A stretch of DNA of 64,000 bases from Eimeria necatrix (GCF_000499385.1 NW_013654728.1:41460-105459), one strand, 5' to 3'. Counted from the stretch's first letter, positions 51,408 to 63,440 are shown. Translations and numbers: made by a program. The notes: generated by a model from the letters alone, not told the origin.

Positions 51408-51909
51408 ACTTCGAGAAACTGTGTTGAACTGTATTTAACTCTTTCATTCGTCCCGAATAGTTTATATGGACTCCAGAATGTACGGAAAAGATATGTTGGA
51501 GTTTGCGTTCTTTCTCGCTGCTTTGCAGCCTTTTGATGAAACACATTTTATCAGATGCTTCTAAACCACACACGCTGCAGGTCTGAGCACAAGGGAAAAG
51601 CACGGGCTTGTGAACGCGATTTTTGGGTTATTTGAGGGACACTCCAGGCCTTCCGTAGAAATAAAGAAAATTATGAGCTTTGCTCATGTTGCTGGAACGT
51701 AGCAGGCAATGTGCTTTTACCACAGAAGACAACGCACTACCAAGCAACAACGTGGAAGACAAAAATGCTTTCATATGGGCATGCTGCTATACAGCGGGGC
51801 AAAAGCGCCTCCTGCTTCTCTCAACAGATAAGTGTTTCACTTTGGGGATGTGTCCTGATGCCCCAGTCTCGTGTGTCAAAAAATTTAATGTCGCCTACAA
51901 AAAGGCCCG

Positions 51910-51985
51910 ATCTGTTTCTCGGTGAATGCTCGCTTTATTGTCTGCAAGAAAAAAGCTCAGTCTGTTTCTCGGTAGATGCTCGTTT
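51910..51985 (+). repeat. short direct repeat, period 50 bp
   Basis: tctgtttctcggtrratgct occurs twice, starting at 51911 and 51961. Confidence 0.8.
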
Positions 51986-52212
51986 TGTATTTGAATTCAC
52001 TTCACATTATTCTTCTGCCGCGTTGCGTGGAGGGACCCTGCACGAGCGGCCGCTCACAGGTACTGTCGAGTTATGCACAGTAGTCAAATATGCGGAAGGC
52101 TTTTATTCGTGTTTATTTTGTCTTGTTAAATACTCCAGTGGAATCACACCCCACGTGACTTCACTTGTGCTCTCGCAGAGCCTGCTTTTGGACCTAAATG
52201 CACTGTCGGCTC

Positions 52213-52242
52213 GCCAACTTTTGCTTCCACACAAAAGTTGGC
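52213..52242 (+). repeat. hairpin in duplication copy B
   Basis: GCCAACTTTTG pairs perfectly with CAAAAGTTGGC around the 8-base loop cttccaca. Confidence 0.75.
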
Positions 52243-52760
52243 GTGCAAGAGGCTCTCGCTAGCTTACTCGTTAGTTCGAGGGATGTGTTATGAATATCAA
52301 AAGTCGGAAAGGCAATTTAATCAGCAACCAATGCGTGCTATCTTGTGCAGTTGCGCAGTTGTTCTTTGGAAGTTCGTTGGCCTGTTGCTGAGAGCTGACA
52401 AGACGTTAGCGAATCTGGCATGGAAAACTGCATCCATTCGGCCTATTTGGGCTGCTCCCGAGATGGTACTCAAGGACGCTTTTTCGCTCAAAGGTTTTTG
52501 GAGATATTTTGTCTGGCAAGTGCGTGCTCTACGGTGTATGAGGTCCTCTGTTGCACTATATTCAATGATTTATCTCTGTGAAGGTCCCATGCGCTGTTTT
52601 GTGGTGAACAGCCCGTGAGCATTTCATGGGCCTCCTATTGTGTTTGCGCATTGGGCTCACACTTTCTTCTATATGCCTGCTGCACTATGTTTACAGAGGA
52701 CTAGCTTGAGTTTTGTCCTTGTTGCTGTGGCATTGGCGCGCGATAGAGCGCCGGTCTTGT

Positions 52761-52772
52761 TAGGAAGTGTGC
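52761..52772 (+). other. acceptor-N3-donor site, triplet GAA
   Basis: TAG, GAA, GTGTGC after gccggtcttgt, at the right edge of duplication copy B and aligned with the site in copy A. Confidence 0.35.
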
Positions 52773-52838
52773 GCTTCTCCACTTGCTTTTGTTATTCCCG
52801 TAGAGTCCTTTTCGTCTCAGATCCCGAATCTTTGGCGT

Positions 52839-52850
52839 AAGAAAGTACGC
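52839..52850 (+). other. acceptor-N3-donor site, triplet AAA
   Basis: AAG, AAA, GTACGC. Confidence 0.3.
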
Positions 52851-53856
52851 AGCAAACTTGCACTATAATATTTTTTCATGGTGAAAATTAAGCGCTTTCC
52901 AGGAAGGATATATGAACTGCTTCCCTGGCCAAACCATTACAATGCGTAGCGTGAACACACCAAGATGTCTCACAGAATAGACCCGTGCCTACTTGATAGA
53001 CATGCGGATCTAGGTGTACTTTAGTGTAGGGGATTTTGAGCGCACTTTGGCTTGCCTGAATGCTATCAAGGCCTTTGCAGTATTTTCTGCTTATTGGTAT
53101 GTGTTTATAACTTGCAATACGTGCTCTCTCCGTATTGCGTTCTTCATTGCTAATCGGGCGACAACAAAACGACTCGTAGTGATGATAACATGACGTGTCG
53201 TTCATTTTCCAAAAATTGTGTCGTGGTGCTCAGATACGTACGAGGAAACCTGTGGGCGGGTAATTTGCTGAAACGCTCAGACGCTACGACTCAGCAGGAA
53301 GAAAACGATGCGACTGACGGCAAGTAAGCGTTTTCTAGTACTAAACCATTAGATGGTGAGATTTTATGACCACAAATAAACCCTAGCTTACTTCCAGGGC
53401 CAGACCTGACTGAAGTACTCAGCATTTGATCACCCGCTGGACCCTGCACTCACAATTTTTGCGTCTTCCTAACCCATGGGGTAACACACTATGAGTTTTC
53501 TGCGTAGTGTGTTTGTTTCACCCACGTATTACGACTCCCTGTAAAGGCGTCACAACGCCGTAATATGAACAGTTTGCAGTTGCCAGTGCTTCTAGATGCT
53601 AGTATGCTGTTGCTAATTCCCGCTGAATTCGTAGCTCGCCTTTTCTTGCTGGCCCAAGTCGTGGGCACACTGGCTGGTTGACGCATGCTTCGCATAAGTT
53701 AGACACAATGGCGCAATCAAGCGTTTAGGTGCATGTATACTAGTAACCTGCCTGATTTAAAGGTTGGATGGAGACCCAGTGAGTCTTGGAGACGAAGGAA
53801 ACTTTTTCTGGAACTGGACGGAATGCCATACATTTCAATGCTGTCCATTAGCGCGG

Positions 53857-53868
53857 CAGGGAGTGCTT
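53857..53868 (+). other. acceptor-N3-donor site, triplet GGA
   Basis: CAG, GGA, GTGCTT. The donor half is imperfect. Confidence 0.2.
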
Positions 53869-55025
53869 ATACGCTGTAACTTGCTGCTTTTGTCAGTGTG
53901 ATGTCTCGCATGTTGTGACATGATTGTGCATTCTCTTAATCTCCACAAGGTGTGTTTGCATAAATACACTTGGCGTTGTGTCACACATCCCGCTTTACAC
54001 ACTTGAAGACTGTATGTTGTTCATAGTTCTTGACAGCATTGGTGGCAGATAGAGGTGCCTTTTTGTCGCTGTGTGAGTTGTAGTTTATTTTGCAGTTTGG
54101 TCAGAAGAGACGTGTTTGAATGCTAGTGACGTTTGCGTCACTTCGCTTTTAGTTGTGAGATGCATTTGTTGGTTCGCAGCATGTGCGCAGCAGCTCAGAC
54201 GCGTGCACGTAATGCGTCGGGCAGCTACATCAGCTCAGACGGTTACGCTTGCCAGTTTGGCCAATTTGACAAGGTCAAACAGTTTTGTTTGTTAAAATGT
54301 TTGCAATGCGCAAATTCACTTTCGCTAACAAGCTGATTTTTACCTTGTCCAGTGGGAGTGCATTTTAATTTTTGTCGAATGTTTTGTTGCGCAAGAAGGC
54401 GTTTGAGACTGCTTGTCGCATAGTCAAGATCTGGCACCGCCTGCATATGGAGGCATATAGATTCTTCCAACCAAATATCAGACGCTTGTGGGCGCGTTTG
54501 TTGCCAACAGTACACGTTGTTTCTATTTATGAAGCAGCACTACTTTTGCATGCCACAAAAGAGAGCAATAAGTCCGCATTGTGATGAAGAGACGTTACGT
54601 TATCTTTCATACAACATGATCATGTGTAAAGCACTTTTTGTGATTATAACTTTATTTAGGACAAATGTAACAGCTTGATGCATGAGTAGCCGCAGGCGCG
54701 CTCGCGTGTTGGAGAGTGTTGCCACGGCGCGGTTTTGGTGTGGTGATGCGCTTGCACCTGGAATAGTTGTTTTTTCATTGTTTTGTATACTCATCGCACG
54801 TACACCTTTGGACATGTACGAACCATTAGCAGCGTTTTGCGCGTCCATAACAAAAAATATACAAGCGATTGGTACTGTTTGCCTGTGACATGCCTGTCTG
54901 TCAACTCGTGCGGCGATCGCCCGGCAAGAACAGAGATTTGAAACACAATTTTTACGATCAGTCTTCCGAAACTAGGCATGTAGGGATATATAATATATTT
55001 CTTTTAACGTGTTCTACATGAATCC

Positions 55026-55037
55026 CAGATTGTGAGA
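55026..55037 (+). other. acceptor-N3-donor site, triplet ATT
   Basis: CAG, ATT, GTGAGA. Confidence 0.3.
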
Positions 55038-55991
55038 TTTCTCACGGCCCCGATGAAGGACACCTCGCTGATTTGTCAGTTTCTTCGACCTGGACTGCAT
55101 TTACACTGGAAAGAGAAACCACTCGTCGTATACTCTGGACGAGTGCAAAAGTGTGTCCGGAGGACCTATCCGGGTGTGAATCGTGGCTAGACGGTTGTGA
55201 GCTGTGTGCGTTAACCTCCTGTTGCTAGCACGTAGGGAACATATTCTGCAGCCAAACAAACGCCTTGGCCCCGTGAGTTTCTCACTGCTCTATACGCGAA
55301 CTTTCTCGGTCATGCAATTCGAAAGTCCTTGCTGCCATTTGAATCATGTGCATGATGAGAATGATACTGGACACAAATGCTTTTCAAGTTGTGTACAGAT
55401 CTACGAGTGCATTTTGCAGCGAGTAGCTTCGCAACGTCGAGCCATGCTATCGTGAAGACCTTGCTCACTCTTCTGTTAACTTTTTTCTTGGCTGCCGCTG
55501 TATGGACGTGTAGGCATTCCACAAACAAATGCAGAGAAGCTGTCCCTGAACGTCGGCAGCATGCGATGTGTGGTAGCCCTGTATTCCGGATTTAGTTTTG
55601 ACGCACTTGCGACACGTGCCATGCAAATGTTTGACGTTTCGTTGTTTGAGTTAAACGGAGTCGAAGATTATTTCTGAGGTGCTGGGTTGAAGCGCTACGT
55701 CTTTGAGTTTAGCAGCACCCCTGCGGCATTTCAGAGTATTTATGTTGCGGGTTATGCTTTAATGCAAAACACAGAAGCCTCAATTCACAAGACATATAGT
55801 CCTTAATTAGCTCAGTTTTTTGACTTTGCCACCCAAACGTTTTATTCGTTTGGTGTGGGAAGTCGTGCAGTCGCTGCTTTTCAGTATCTGCACGCCTCTC
55901 ACGATGTCGACCACGTTTCGTTGCTATGCAGCTTTCTGAGCTCAACCAGATAATTAAAATGCCTTGTTTTTCATGGAGGCGCTGCTTCTCG

Positions 55992-56372
55992 CATGAAGCC
56001 GAAACAGCGGCGGATGTTAGGTGGAGCATTCATGCCCTGGAAAGCGTGCCCGTTTTGTACAGTCGCAGTTTCGTATGCATGGAGCGGACCAGTGCCCAAA
56101 CGGCAGCGACCCAGTAGCTTTACGATCAACAAAATTTCCATTGCACACTTTTCATTTGGAGTTGCAGTGGGTTTTGCATGAGGTTCGCATGAAGCCGAAA
56201 CAGCGGCGGGTGTTAAGCGGGGCATTCATGCCCTGGAAAGCGTGCCCGTTGTGCACAGTCGCAGTCTCGTATGCATGGGGCAGACCAGTGGCGAAAGGGC
56301 AGCGGCTCAGTAGCTTTGCGGTCAACGAAAGTTCCATTGCACACTTTTCATTTGGGATTGCAGTGCGTTGTT
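55992..56372. repeat. tandem duplication, period 196 bp
   Basis: Two units begin catgaagccgaaacagcggc at 55992 and 56188 and end after ttttcatttgg(a/g). They differ by about 15 percent. The longest minus-strand frame in the window (56152-56706, 184 codons) begins in the second unit, and only part of it is matched in the first unit. Confidence 0.92.
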
Positions 56373-57421
56373 TGTCGGGAGAGAAATTGCCCCTACAGAC
56401 TTTGTCCAGCAGCATGAGAGTGCCCTGAGGACAAAGGGCTGTACCGATAATATTGTTGACCAGAGCTTTACTGTTGATGGCTGGTAAGAGGGCTCTCCAG
56501 AAGGCATTGCTGTTGATGGCTGGTGCGATGTGCAGTGTCACTGATTTCAGTAGAACAAATTCATGATGCCGCTCTCGCACCGTGTCAAATGGAAGCATGC
56601 AGCCTCCGCTGCCTAGCGGAATTCTTAAAGTAGCGTTTTTCTCGCAACAGCGGAACTTTTCAGACACATTTGTGTTGATGCAGTAGGAAGGCCTTACTTT
56701 TGGCATGCTTTGGGAAAGCTGCAGAGGAAAAGTTTTCTAGCTCTGAGTGTGCTGTCATTTGGTGGAAAAGGCACAGATTGAACGCAATATATGCATTACA
56801 AATAATGCTATCCGATAATGCGTGTTGGATCTCTCTGATGCAGAAGATATAATTACAGTTTTTTGTCCGCTGCGATTGAGCTGCTGCCTCGATTAACAAA
56901 TGGCGTAAATGCACTGACGTGTTCCTCCAGTTTACAAGTAACACAATCGTACGAAACGTTCACAGGACGACCCCCTCCAGGAAAATGCACAGCAGGACGG
57001 GTAGCAGCTGAAGAATCAAAGGTAGCAGTACATTTTAGATCTCAGGTGCAGCAGCATCAATGTACGAAGCCAGTCGGACTTGCTTTGGGGACAAGGTAAG
57101 AACTATACATTCACCAGCGCGTAAGGCATGCCAGAAAAGGCATGGAAGGCCCGCAGCAGCTTTGGGTTAATTGGCTTGTAATCACGTGAAGGAGTTCGCC
57201 TTCTCTCGTGATTGAGATGTCTCCTGGTGCAGCGTCTCGGAAGTTTGCTGCTGCCATCTGTTTTTTTCTTGCATATTTTTTGTTCTTCACGCACGAGCGT
57301 TCGCACTTTTGTCTTAACGCGAAATTTCGCGCTGGCCTTCACGGCGACCTAGACAGAGTGTTTCAACGTTGCAGTCCACAGCTCTACTACGATATCCACA
57401 ACGGACATCCCCAACATGGTT

Positions 57422-57433
57422 CAGGACGTGCGT
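57422..57433 (+). other. acceptor-N3-donor site, triplet GAC
   Basis: CAG, GAC, GTGCGT. Confidence 0.4.
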
Positions 57434-60200
57434 GATTGATTCCTGTTAATTCCTAGCAAGGCCGGATACTGTATCATAAGCAGTTGAGCATCTGGAGACT
57501 CATATATTTTTTTGACCTTCTGTAACTTTGAAGAGGCTAGATTTAGGAGAGTAGATCTGTGCGGCGATCAGAGGGTATGCCGCATCACAATCGCTTTAGA
57601 AAGAACACAAGCCCGCAGCGGTCTTAATACTTGCTGTAAAGCTAGGGCTAGGGTGCTTCGCTGTAGCTCTACTGGAGATTCTCATGCTCTGCATTTTCGC
57701 CAGCTGACTTCTGCAAAAGAACGACATGCGCTTTGCGTGTTTTCGAGCGCTGACGGCTAGATTTTGGTGCACCGAAAAGGCAGCAGCAGGTTCAACGTTC
57801 CCTCACGCTCCTAAAGGCTCCTATTGTAAGCGAACATATGTTGCTTGCTGTCTGCCACAAATGTCTTTTGTCTGTAGTTGTAAACACGCTAGCTTGTGCG
57901 TGAACACAAAAATGGCGAACGGGCTACGATCTTTGATCTTGGGAACGAGGGAGTGTCGCTTCGTGGGTGTTTTAGTACGTTTCACATTCACAGCCAGCCC
58001 GTGCTTCGAGTTACTTTGCAGTCGTTGCCACGTGGTGCCGGGTAAGAAGATTGCAACGTTGTAGCCATCTCTTTTCTCCGAAGGCGCGTCTACTTGACCG
58101 TGGAATTGGTACATTGCGGATCCAACATGTCAATTTCGTTCACAGACAGTCCGTTCCATCTTCGTTTAAGCGGTGGATCTGGAGCGTTTTTGCGCTCACT
58201 GTTTTGACTTTGGGTCCGACGTATTGTTTATTTTGAACTTTTCAGCATGTGCGTGCGCTATTCAAGGCCTTCGTCGACGACATGTTTGCTTGGCAGTGCT
58301 GATGGCGGTTTCCACCTAGCAATTTCGAGCGTTTTCGTCTTGTGCTCTTGTAAAGTTTGCAATATATGGTGCATTTCTATTCTTTCATGAATGCCGTTGG
58401 GGAAAATTTCCAAACAGGAGATAGGCCGCCCGCCCCCAAAAGATGCGTATTATCATCTATGCTGGAGATGCCTAGCCGGTATCTTACCTGATACTTGGAG
58501 TCGCGCGTAGGGCTAATGTCACGCATTTGTTGCGATGCGCTCTGTCTATCGCCCACCAGGGTGTCAGTTCTATATGACTTCCATTGCAAGCTGCCCATAG
58601 CACGTTTTGACAGTCTCAGGTCCTATTCCTAGTACTAGTTCACGAGCCTTACAAAGCTAGATAAAACTTGACCTGTACTATGCCATCGTGTTTTCGTTTT
58701 GTATTCCGAAAGCACTTTCCTGTGAGAAGTAATGAATCCCTTATATATGCAACTTAATACCTGATGTGTAAAGCAACGTGATGATGTCCACAACTCTCAC
58801 TTGCTACGGCGAATACAGTCCAAATTTAAATCCGAAAACCAGATTGATTATCGTGTCGCCTTATTTCAGGTTGCCATGGGCAAATTTCGGGGCTAGGCGC
58901 AAAAGAAGTATAACTCCTAGGCAACTCTATACAGTCTGTCTGAACGTCGACAAGGTGTTAGCATAAGCAGTAATGCTTTGAAGAAGCCGATTTGAAATAA
59001 CATAAGCACCAGAAAGATGCCTGTACATGAAAAGGTTCGCTCACACTGACAGATTTACACAATAAAATTGTAGCTGTGGAACCGCAACCATTACAGAATT
59101 GCCGCTGTGTGGCTTTTGCACTGCAAAAACTCGGGTATTTTTCCCTGCATTAGGGTGATTCAAACAAAGAAGATGGCGACTATTCATGAATCCCTTCCGT
59201 CAGTGTAGTGCTGTGCTTGCAGTTGTGCCTGTTTGCATTTGGATTTGACAGGTTTTATGTAGTGTGTCATCCATGCAGCGAGTTGCACTAGAAAGCCTGC
59301 AGGGATGTCGCTCATTCGACAGTCCATGTATTCTCAGCTTGTGCGCCTCACAAGAATGGGCTTCGTAGAATGTACCAGTTCACAAGCTCTGTTACTTCTT
59401 GTTCTATTACTCACCGCAAATATTATGTATGAGACGTGACAAACTCATTCCGTATACAGTGTAAAATGTGTTCCTTGTGACGTTGTGTGAGTGCAGCCAC
59501 AAGAGAGAGCTCATTTTTATACAGACTGTGCGCGTCCTATTTTCTTTACTAGTGTTGGCACTTGATTGCGTGTCGTAGGTTCCCGGTAATCGCACTGGCT
59601 TAGTCCCCTTCAGTGCCAATATTTGCTTGTTTCAAAATTTTTTACCGATGTAATCGAGATACAGCCAAGAAGAAAACAACGTATGAGTTAGGAATGTACC
59701 TGTTAAGTTGCCCTTATGACTCCAGAACAGCCCTGTAAAGCCTGTAGCTCCACCATTCTATATAGCCACATGTGTACTCACTAGTAGCAGGCAGCCTGCG
59801 TGGAACTCCTCCGGAACTCATCCATACTTGTGTGCTCGCCGTGGTAAACACGATTTTTGATACTTTGCCTGAGTGCTGGTCTCATTGGAAAATGCATGCT
59901 TACCTTCGTCCAAAGTCCGTGCGTCTCGTGCACTCCACGAGTCATTTAGCAATGCCATTGCCTCGCGTGTTGTTATTTGAAGACGTATACTTACTTGTAC
60001 GTGAATCATGTGCGTCTATTGAAATTCTTCGAGCTGCACAACGGCACCTATCAGTGCTTCGTATCTGTATCTTTTCAATTTATGTGTGGGCGCATTTCTT
60101 TGTGATAGGATCCATTGTCTGTCTTGGCGACTGCTTTCATGTTCTTCGTGACACGGTGAATTATATGAGATTTGGCGGCATTGGTTGAATTTATACTCGC

Positions 60201-60212
60201 TAGGGAGTGCGT
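60201..60212 (+). other. acceptor-N3-donor site, triplet GGA
   Basis: TAG, GGA, GTGCGT after gaatttatactcgc. Confidence 0.4.
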
Positions 60213-60981
60213 TTATCTGACAACTCATGATTCTGAGTAAAAATGAGTATGCCAATGCCCGTGCACTGCGAGAAGAATACTAACTTTTACGACACTTCTT
60301 GTTCTCGCGGGGATGGCATGATCGAATACAGTTTTGTCTAGCTGTGTGCTGAAGTCTTGTTGCTTTTCAACGCAGACTCACAATAGCGTATTCTTGTGCA
60401 AGCAATCAGTAAGTCTTAGGTGCATTGTCTTGGCAGCACAGAAAGCCATGCGTTTCTTTTCACAACACCGAAAACTAGGCGTTGGACACGGCAGCAGCAA
60501 ACTGCGTATGATTTTGATGGGAATGGGAATGTCGTGATGTGGGCAGTTGGTATGTCTCGTGGTTTCAAGACGCACAAGACGCACATCTCCTAAAAATGTG
60601 GCTGCGAATTCGCTAAAGACGAATCTACGATAATGCACAATATATTGGGTCAACTGGTGAGCTCCATTCTAGCGCTTCATTCTGATCCATAGGAATACCT
60701 TATTAACTTTGTAGCCCTGCTTTCACTGACTAGCTCACAGTTTCTTTGGGGAACCGTTTGTTGGTGGTCGATCACACTACAGTGCCAGGCCTTTCTATAT
60801 CCACAGTTAAGTAGGCGCTACACAGAGTAGCAGCAGTTACCAAAGAACGGCCAGTGTTAGATGAAATCCAGTACGATGCCACAGCTTTTATTATCAGTTC
60901 GCCACATTTTCAGAGTCGCTACATAAAACTCCCATGCTGCACGCATAAATTCATGCCTTCCGAAACTTATTTTTCAATCCC

Positions 60982-60993
60982 TAGTTAGTACGT
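60982..60993 (+). other. acceptor-N3-donor site, triplet TTA
   Basis: TAG, TTA, GTACGT after a strong tract (cttatttttcaatccc). Confidence 0.5.
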
Positions 60994-61095
60994 TCCGACA
61001 GTCATCATCAGGAGAGCGCACAAAAGCCTCTACATTGCCTTTTTGGAGTTCGCAGTGCATACTAAGGAAGCCCTAAAGTACTATTTCTGTGGGTG

Positions 61096-61107
61096 CAGAA
61101 CGTGCGT
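61096..61107 (+). other. acceptor-N3-donor site, triplet AAC
   Basis: CAG, AAC, GTGCGT after ctatttctgtgggtg. Confidence 0.4.
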
Positions 61108-61529
61108 GCAATACGTGTGAAGAGAGTGGCTCATTGACAACAGAGATTGCACTAAACGTTGGCCGTTCTTTTTTAAAGCACTTCTGTAGGATTGTTGGAA
61201 TCAGATAGTCTGATACTTTGGGTGCGTGGTGACAATGATGCCGTATGTGTGCATCTATTCTAGCAACTCGTACATACTCAGGGGGATTAGAAGGGCTTGT
61301 CACATGGGAACCGGGTACTCCTTGCGTGTTTACGGTTGAAAATGTCTCAGATTGTACGTTTTTTAAACAGGTGTTCTGAGAATTGACATAAAAAGCTGCA
61401 AATCACTAATCATTTGCAGCGCGTATCTTTTAGGCGACTGATAACTGATAAGATCCTGGTCAGATCATCTCATGAAGATGGTGCCACTAAAGTTGAGGAA
61501 AAATATGGACTCAGCATAGTTTTTCTGTG

Positions 61530-62480
61530 CTTGTCAAAGACAACGTGTTGCTATTGTGGGTCAAGCAAGCAGCAAGCGCGGTTAGGATTTTCCTGAGGGC
61601 TAGCGGTGGGTCCGTAAAGAAAAGGAATAGACTTCAGTGATCTAAAGCAGCCTCTCAAGTCAAGCGGTTGCTCAGGGTTGCCATGGCTCCCAACCACAAG
61701 CTGGTAGGTCTCATAAAGTATGAAAAGAAGTAAACATTATATCACGGAACATTCAGTCTCAGAGGAAGAACGACATTTAGTCAGGCGCCAGCCTTGCCGA
61801 CATCGCAAGTTCAAAACTCTGCGAGTTTCCTAGCATTTAGAAATATGCGCGGTACGTTTCTGAATGTACGTGGTACATACATAGGGAAGCCATAGGGAAG
61901 CCGGAATTTTTGCGTTTCGGTGTACTCCTGCGGATTCGCGAGGGCCATGATTGTTATTCAGTGCATCTGCGCGCTCAGTGTTTGAGGCATGCAGAGGCGC
62001 AGGCATGTGAGTGAGAAGAATTTTTTTCGTGCAATGCTGTTCTGCGCAGAAGCACGGGTGCACTGTTCTGTGCCATTCACGCGCTGGTGCCGCCGTCATC
62101 GATCATCGCCAATGTGACATCACACGTGTGTTTTAATTGCCTACCCACTTGATACAAAGGCCCGGCTTGTGATATTCGAAACGCCAAATAGGAACATGGC
62201 ACAGCAATGCTCCGAGTTCAGATGCTGAACAGCGCATTTGAACAAAGCTGCAGGAAGAATATGACGGCATGCAGGTGCGCTGTAGGACACGGGCAGTCAT
62301 GCTTGGAGTGACGTGGCATCTGGAAGTGCGGTTTGTCGTTTCCGGACTGCGAATTGCCTCATGTTCAAGTAGCTCCATTGGGTAATTTGCTAAAGATTCG
62401 TGGTGACTGGAAGAAGTAGTGGGAGAAGAGAAGGTCTCGGTTGTGTTTGTTCTCTTTGCTAGTGTCATTTTGGCGTTCCT
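61530..62480. repeat. large tandem duplication, unit A (about 951 bp)
   Basis: It begins near gcttgtcaaagac and runs to the ttttggcgtt block. Long near-identical blocks include gatctaaagcagcct and acccacttgatacaaaggcc, both found again in unit B. Two minus-strand frames (61830-62099 and 62133-62468) have partial counterparts in unit B, but their ends and several internal stretches differ. Confidence 0.92.
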
Positions 62481-63440
62481 GTGTTTGTCAGAGATAATGT
62501 GTTACTATTGTGGATCAATAAAGCAGGAAGCGCGGTTACGATTTTCCTGACGGCTAGCGGCGGGTCCGTAAAGAAAGGGAATAGACTTTAGTGATCTAAA
62601 GCAGCCTGTCAAGTCAAGCGGTAGCTCAGGGTTGCCATGGCTCCCAACTACAAGCTGGTAGGTCTCATAAAGTATGAAAAGAACTAAACATTATATCACG
62701 GATCATTCAGTCTCAGAGGCAGATCAACATTTTTCAGGGGCCAGCCTTGCCGACATCGCAAGCTCAAAACTCTGCGAGTTTCCTAGCGTTTAGGAAAATG
62801 CGCGGTACGTTTCGGAATGTGCGTTGTACTTACACAGGGAAGCCATAGAGCAGCTGGCATTTTCGTGTTTCGGTGTATTCTAGCGTATCCGCGAGTGCCA
62901 TGATTGATATTCAGTACATCTGCGCGCTGAGTGTTTGAGGCATGCAGACTTGCTGGCATGTGAGTGGGAAGGAATTTTTTTTCGTGCAAGGCCGTTCTGC
63001 GCAGAAGCACGGGTGCACTGTCCTGTGCCATTTACGCGCTGGGGCCGCCGTCATTGATCATCGCCAATGTGACATCACACGTGTGTTTTAATTGCCTACC
63101 CACTTGATACAAAGGCCCGGCTTGTGATATTCGAAGCGCGAAATAGAAACGCGGCACAGCAATGCTCCGAGTTCAGATGTTGAACAGCGCATTTGAACAA
63201 AGCTGCAGGAATAGTATGTCGGTATGCAGCTACATGGTTGTTTCTAGCAGGAGCAGTCATGCTTGGAGTGACGTGGCATCTGGAAGTGCGGTTTCTCGTT
63301 TCCGTAGTGAGAATCGCTTCAGGCTCAAGCAGCTGCATTGGGTAACTTGCTGAAGATTCGTGGTAACTGGAAGAAGTAGTGGAACAAACGAAGGTCTCGG
63401 TTGTGTTTGGTTCGTTTGCTAATGGCGTTTTGGCGTTGTT
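62481..63440. repeat. large tandem duplication, unit B (about 960 bp)
   Basis: The direct neighbour of unit A with about 10 percent divergence. Minus-strand frames 62783-63031 and 63096-63338 correspond to those of unit A. The first pair aligns without a frameshift over about 60 codons, with many replacements. It could be an old low-copy transposon or simply a duplicated intergenic segment. No transposase or reverse-transcriptase motif is visible. Confidence 0.92.

Larger units (their letters stand above)
52110..52775. repeat. segmental duplication, copy B
   Basis: The second copy of the 50.8-kb segment, about 80 percent identical by eye in the best part. The copies diverge at both edges and end at the same composite-site position. 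The 183-codon frame that overlaps its left part starts in unduplicated sequence and is not kept in copy A. Confidence 0.9.
52860..55991. other. single-copy stretch, no supported gene
   Basis: Short frames only. There are two weak composite sites (53859, 55028) and nothing else that I can support. Confidence 0.45.
56373..61529. other. single-copy stretch, no supported gene
   Basis: Four composite sites (57424, 60203, 60984, 61098). The longest frame is 138 codons (59772-60188, plus) and has no recognisable family. Confidence 0.45.

Noticed and set aside
51711..56706. The longest open frames (183 codons at 51711-52262 plus; 184 codons at 56152-56706 minus)
   Set aside because: Their length matches the maximum expected by chance for this window. 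They overlap duplicated DNA whose other copies do not keep the frame, and no domain or motif is visible.
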